A stretch of 8,263 bases of DNA from Rhodospirillales bacterium (GTDB lineage Bacteria; Pseudomonadota; Alphaproteobacteria; Rhodospirillales_A; JACZKS01), in the NCBI GenBank assembly GCA_018648445.1, contig JABGRG010000141.1, forward strand, positions 1-8,263, in the 5' to 3' direction. The notes beneath the pieces are model-generated. The model saw nothing but the letters and a program-made list of their open reading frames with translations, did not search any database and was not told the origin of the DNA. Shown here in pieces: positions 5,729-8,263 of the stretch. How positions within the stretch are numbered: position 1 is the stretch's first letter; each line of letters opens with the position of its first letter. The position numbers were made by a program, and so were the translations under genes.

Positions 5729-6985
5729 ATGGCTAAGGTCGAATTCCGCGAAGTCGAAGGCCGCAGCGGCGAATACTACACCCTTCTGGGCGGGCTCGCC
5801 TTTCTGGCGGCATGTGGCCTGGGTGCCGCCGCCTACACCGATCACGTCGGACATATCATCACGGGAATGGGCAATGCGATCCCGTGGGGAATTCCGCACG
5901 TGTTCGCCATTTTCCTGATCGTGGCCGCGTCGGGCGCGCTAAACGTCGCCTCCATCGGCACGGTTTTCGGCAAAGTCATGTATAAACCGCTGGCACGGCT
6001 ATCCGGACTGCTGGCGTTTTGCCTGCTGGCCGGCGGACTGTCCATTCTGGTTCTTGATCTGGGGCGGCCAGACCGTCTGGTCATCTCCATGACGCACTTC
6101 AATCTGAAGTCCATTTTCGTGTGGAACATCAATTTCTATATGGGCTTCTTCGCGGTGGTCGCAGCGTACCTTTGGGTTTCCATGGACTGGCGCCTGACGG
6201 GACTAACCAAGCCCGTGGGCATCCTCGCCTTCATGTGGCGCTTGGCGCTAACCTCGTGCACAGGCTGGGTGTTCGGCTTTATCGTCGCCCGCCAGGGATG
6301 GGACGCCGCCGTGATGGCCCCCATGTTCATCGTGCTTTCCTTCGCTTACGGACTGGCCATTTTCCTGCTGGTGCTCATGGCGTCTTCGGCCTGGACCCGC
6401 CGCCCCCTGGGCGATGCGGTTGTGAAAAAGCTGAAAAACCTGCTGGGCGTATTTGTCGCGGGTGGCCTTTACTTCGCGGTCGTGCAACACCTGACCAACA
6501 TGTACGCCACCGAGCACCACGGCTTTACCCGTTTTATCCTGTTGGAAGGCGGCGCCTTCACAACCATGTTCTGGATCGGACAAGTTCTGATCGGATCCGT
6601 GCTGCCGATGATCCTGGTCTGGTATCCGGGTACGGCTGGCTCGCGTCAGGCGGTGGGGCTAGCCTGTGTTTCGGTGGTTATTGGCGGCCTCTCGCAGATG
6701 TTCGTCACCATCGTCGGTGGCTTGGCTTATCCATTGGTACTGTTTCCCGGGATGGAGGTTTCAAGCAGCTTCTTCGATGGTGTGGTCAACAGCTATTCGC
6801 CCAGCATCTGGGAGATCACCCTGGGTATCGGCGGCATCGCCATTGCGCTCTTGATGCTGACCATCGCCATCAAGTTCCTGCGTTTCCTGCCGGTCGACCT
6901 GTCGGATGAAGTTGCCGACCCGCACCATCGCAAAATCGAGGCGGCGGACTCCGAGGTAGTGGCAGAAGCTGCGGAAGCTGCCTAA
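5729..6985 (+). CDS. dsrP: DsrP, NrfD/PsrC-type integral membrane quinone-interacting subunit
   Basis: This 418-residue membrane protein is the second membrane anchor of DsrMKJOP. It is thought to exchange electrons between quinone and the periplasmic DsrO/DsrJ. About ten hydrophobic helices are visible, roughly at residues 18-36, 54-74, 90-109, 132-150, 164-186, 197-219, 238-258, 276-298, 309-330 and 364-386. The NrfD-family signature LDLGRPDR (109-116) follows helix 3, and WGIPHVFAIF (53-62) opens helix 2. No CxxCH or clustered cysteines are present, as expected for NrfD-like proteins. The C-terminal tail is short, charged and alanine-rich (about 390-418). The ribosome-binding region aaggggcggag (5714-5724) sits just upstream of ATG 5729. 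dsrN begins 11 nt after the stop. Confidence 0.95.
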   Translation: MAKVEFREVEGRSGEYYTLLGGLAFLAACGLGAAAYTDHVGHIITGMGNAIPWGIPHVFAIFLIVAASGALNVASIGTVFGKVMYKPLARLSGLLAFCLLAGGLSILVLDLGRPDRLVISMTHFNLKSIFVWNINFYMGFFAVVAAYLWVSMDWRLTGLTKPVGILAFMWRLALTSCTGWVFGFIVARQGWDAAVMAPMFIVLSFAYGLAIFLLVLMASSAWTRRPLGDAVVKKLKNLLGVFVAGGLYFAVVQHLTNMYATEHHGFTRFILLEGGAFTTMFWIGQVLIGSVLPMILVWYPGTAGSRQAVGLACVSVVIGGLSQMFVTIVGGLAYPLVLFPGMEVSSSFFDGVVNSYSPSIWEITLGIGGIAIALLMLTIAIKFLRFLPVDLSDEVADPHHRKIEAADSEVVAEAAEAA

Positions 6986-6996
6986 CTATACGACCG

Positions 6997-8263
6997 ATGG
7001 CCCATTTTCTGGTATCGGCTACCCATAAGTCTTCCGGCAAGACGACTGTCTCGCTGGGCATTTGCGCTGCGCTGACGCGTCTCGGCCATTCTGTTCAGCC
7101 GTTCAAGAAGGGGCCCGATTTCATTGACCCCATGTGGCTGTCCGCTGCGTCCAGGCGCACGTGCCGCAATCTGGATTTCAACACCCAGCCCGACGATGAG
7201 ATTTGCGGCGAGTTCGCCCACCATCATGCGGACGCGCGCGTCAGCCTGATCGAGGGCAACAACGGACTGTTCGACGGAACCGACGTAGAGGGCCGCAACA
7301 GCAACGCGGCCATGGCCAAGCTGCTGGGCGCGCCGGTGCTTCTGGTGGTCAACTGCGCGGGCATGGCCCGTAGCGTGGCGCCCTTGCTTATGGGTTATGA
7401 AGCGTTCGATCCGGACCTGCGTATCGGCGGGGTCATCCTTAACAATGTTGCAGGCGAACGCCACGAGGGGAAACTGCGCGCCGCCGTGGAGCGCTATTCC
7501 GACATTCCGGTCCTTGGCACGGTGCGCCGCGACCATTCCCTGCGCATCGCCGAACGCCATCTGGGTCTGGTTCCCACCGAGGAATGGGGCAAAGCCCAAA
7601 CCCAGATTGACGCCGCCGCTGACGCCATTGCCGGACAGCTCGATCTGGACGCCCTGCTGGCCATGGCCGATACGGCAAACCCCGTCACCGCCACGCCATC
7701 GGCAGCACCTGCACCTCGTCCAACGGACGTGCGCATCGGCGTCGCCAGGGATTCCGCGTTTGCCTTTTATTATCCCGGCGATCTGGAAGCGATGAACGCG
7801 GCGGGCGCCGAGCTCGTTTATTTCAACGCTATGCGCGATACAGCGCTGCCCGATGTGGACGGACTTTTCATCGGTGGTGGGTTTCCCGAAACCCATATCG
7901 CGGCGCTGGAAGCCAACCCCTCGCTGCGCGCCGACATTCGAAAGGCCATTGAAAACGGTCTTCCGACCTATGCCGAATGCGGCGGTCTGATGTATTTGGC
8001 GCGCCAGATCGAATGGCAAGGAAGCAGAGGCAAAATGGTCGGCGCCATTGCCGCTGACATCGTGGTCGGCGACAAACCGCGCGGACACGGATTGGTCCTC
8101 CTGCGCGAAACCGGCACCGCGCCGTGGCCACGTATTTCGGACAACGACCCGCCTGGCGAAATTTGCGCCCACGAGTTCCATTATTCCGATGTCCGCCATC
8201 TGGACGGCGACACGGTTTTCGCGTACCAAATGGCGCGCGGGTACGGCACTGACGGTCGCCACG
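6997..8263 (+). CDS. dsrN: DsrN, siroheme amidase (CobB/CbiA-like glutamine amidotransferase), 3' truncated
   Basis: The frame is open to the right edge (422 residues seen; relatives of about 450-470 suggest a few dozen residues are missing). DsrN is homologous to cobyrinic acid a,c-diamide synthase. In sulfur oxidisers it is held to convert siroheme to the siroamide used by DsrAB, with glutamine and ATP. The N-terminal ATP-binding domain has a P-loop, THKSSGKTT (residues 9-17), then KGPDFIDP (38-45) and EGNNGLFDG (86-94). A Pro/Ala-rich linker (about 226-243) leads into a class I-type amidotransferase domain with the nucleophile C328 in AECGGLMYL and the histidine region AHEFHYS (H392, H395). 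ATG 6997 has no clear ribosome-binding site and lies 11 nt after dsrP, so translation probably depends on dsrP. Free-standing CobB/CbiA of B12 synthesis is the alternative; the dsr context and motif variant favour DsrN. Confidence 0.93.
   Translation, partial: MAHFLVSATHKSSGKTTVSLGICAALTRLGHSVQPFKKGPDFIDPMWLSAASRRTCRNLDFNTQPDDEICGEFAHHHADARVSLIEGNNGLFDGTDVEGRNSNAAMAKLLGAPVLLVVNCAGMARSVAPLLMGYEAFDPDLRIGGVILNNVAGERHEGKLRAAVERYSDIPVLGTVRRDHSLRIAERHLGLVPTEEWGKAQTQIDAAADAIAGQLDLDALLAMADTANPVTATPSAAPAPRPTDVRIGVARDSAFAFYYPGDLEAMNAAGAELVYFNAMRDTALPDVDGLFIGGGFPETHIAALEANPSLRADIRKAIENGLPTYAECGGLMYLARQIEWQGSRGKMVGAIAADIVVGDKPRGHGLVLLRETGTAPWPRISDNDPPGEICAHEFHYSDVRHLDGDTVFAYQMARGYGTDGRH

Noticed and set aside
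6982..8262. Long open frame on the minus strand opposite dsrN
   Set aside because: The + strand encodes a full set of CobB/CbiA motifs; the antisense frame has none and arises from GC-rich third positions.

Overview
The window is an uninterrupted stretch of a reverse-type dissimilatory sulfite reductase (dsr) operon, all on the + strand. The order is dsrC (3' end only), dsrM, dsrK, dsrL, dsrJ, dsrO, dsrP and dsrN (open at the right edge). The dsrL gene between dsrK and dsrJ, and a dsrN siroheme-amidase gene at the end, are the arrangement known from sulfur-oxidising bacteria that run Dsr oxidatively (Allochromatium vinosum type). Sulfate reducers usually have dsrMKJOP without an inserted dsrL. 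The DNA is fairly GC-rich with codon use typical of Proteobacteria. A sulfur-oxidising proteobacterium, perhaps an alphaproteobacterium, is likely, but the sequence alone does not settle the genus. dsrAB and dsrEFH would be expected upstream of the left edge.

Layout: dsrC ends at 208 and is followed by a strong stem-loop (215-248) without a U-tract. dsrM (275-1015) is followed by a 60-nt gap holding three 15-bp tandem copies that run into the dsrK ribosome-binding site. dsrK (1076-2572) is followed by a 57-nt gap with a small hairpin and an 11-codon mini-ORF ending on the dsrL start. dsrL (2630-4561), dsrJ (4569-4964), dsrO (4961-5713, ATGA overlap), dsrP (5729-6985) and dsrN (6997 to the right edge) are packed with gaps of 15 nt or less, as in one transcript. 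No gene-free stretch reaches 300 bases. I see no mobile element, tRNA, CRISPR or phage signature.

How the genes work together (family knowledge applied to the motifs seen): DsrC carries sulfur on its two C-terminal cysteines. Reverse DsrAB oxidises that sulfur to sulfite, and DsrL passes the electrons to NAD(P)+. The transmembrane complex DsrMKJOP links DsrC thiol/disulfide chemistry on the cytoplasmic side (HdrD-like DsrK on cytochrome b DsrM) to the quinone pool and periplasmic redox partners (triheme DsrJ, FeS protein DsrO, NrfD-like DsrP). DsrN amidates siroheme to the siroamide cofactor of DsrAB.

I found no wholly new system. The points worth a second look are small: the intergenic RNA structure and repeats, the ambiguous dsrL start over an A7 tract, a DsrL insertion beside the nucleotide-binding motif, a degenerate cluster site in DsrO, the candidate Cys heme ligand in DsrJ, and an altered motif in DsrN.
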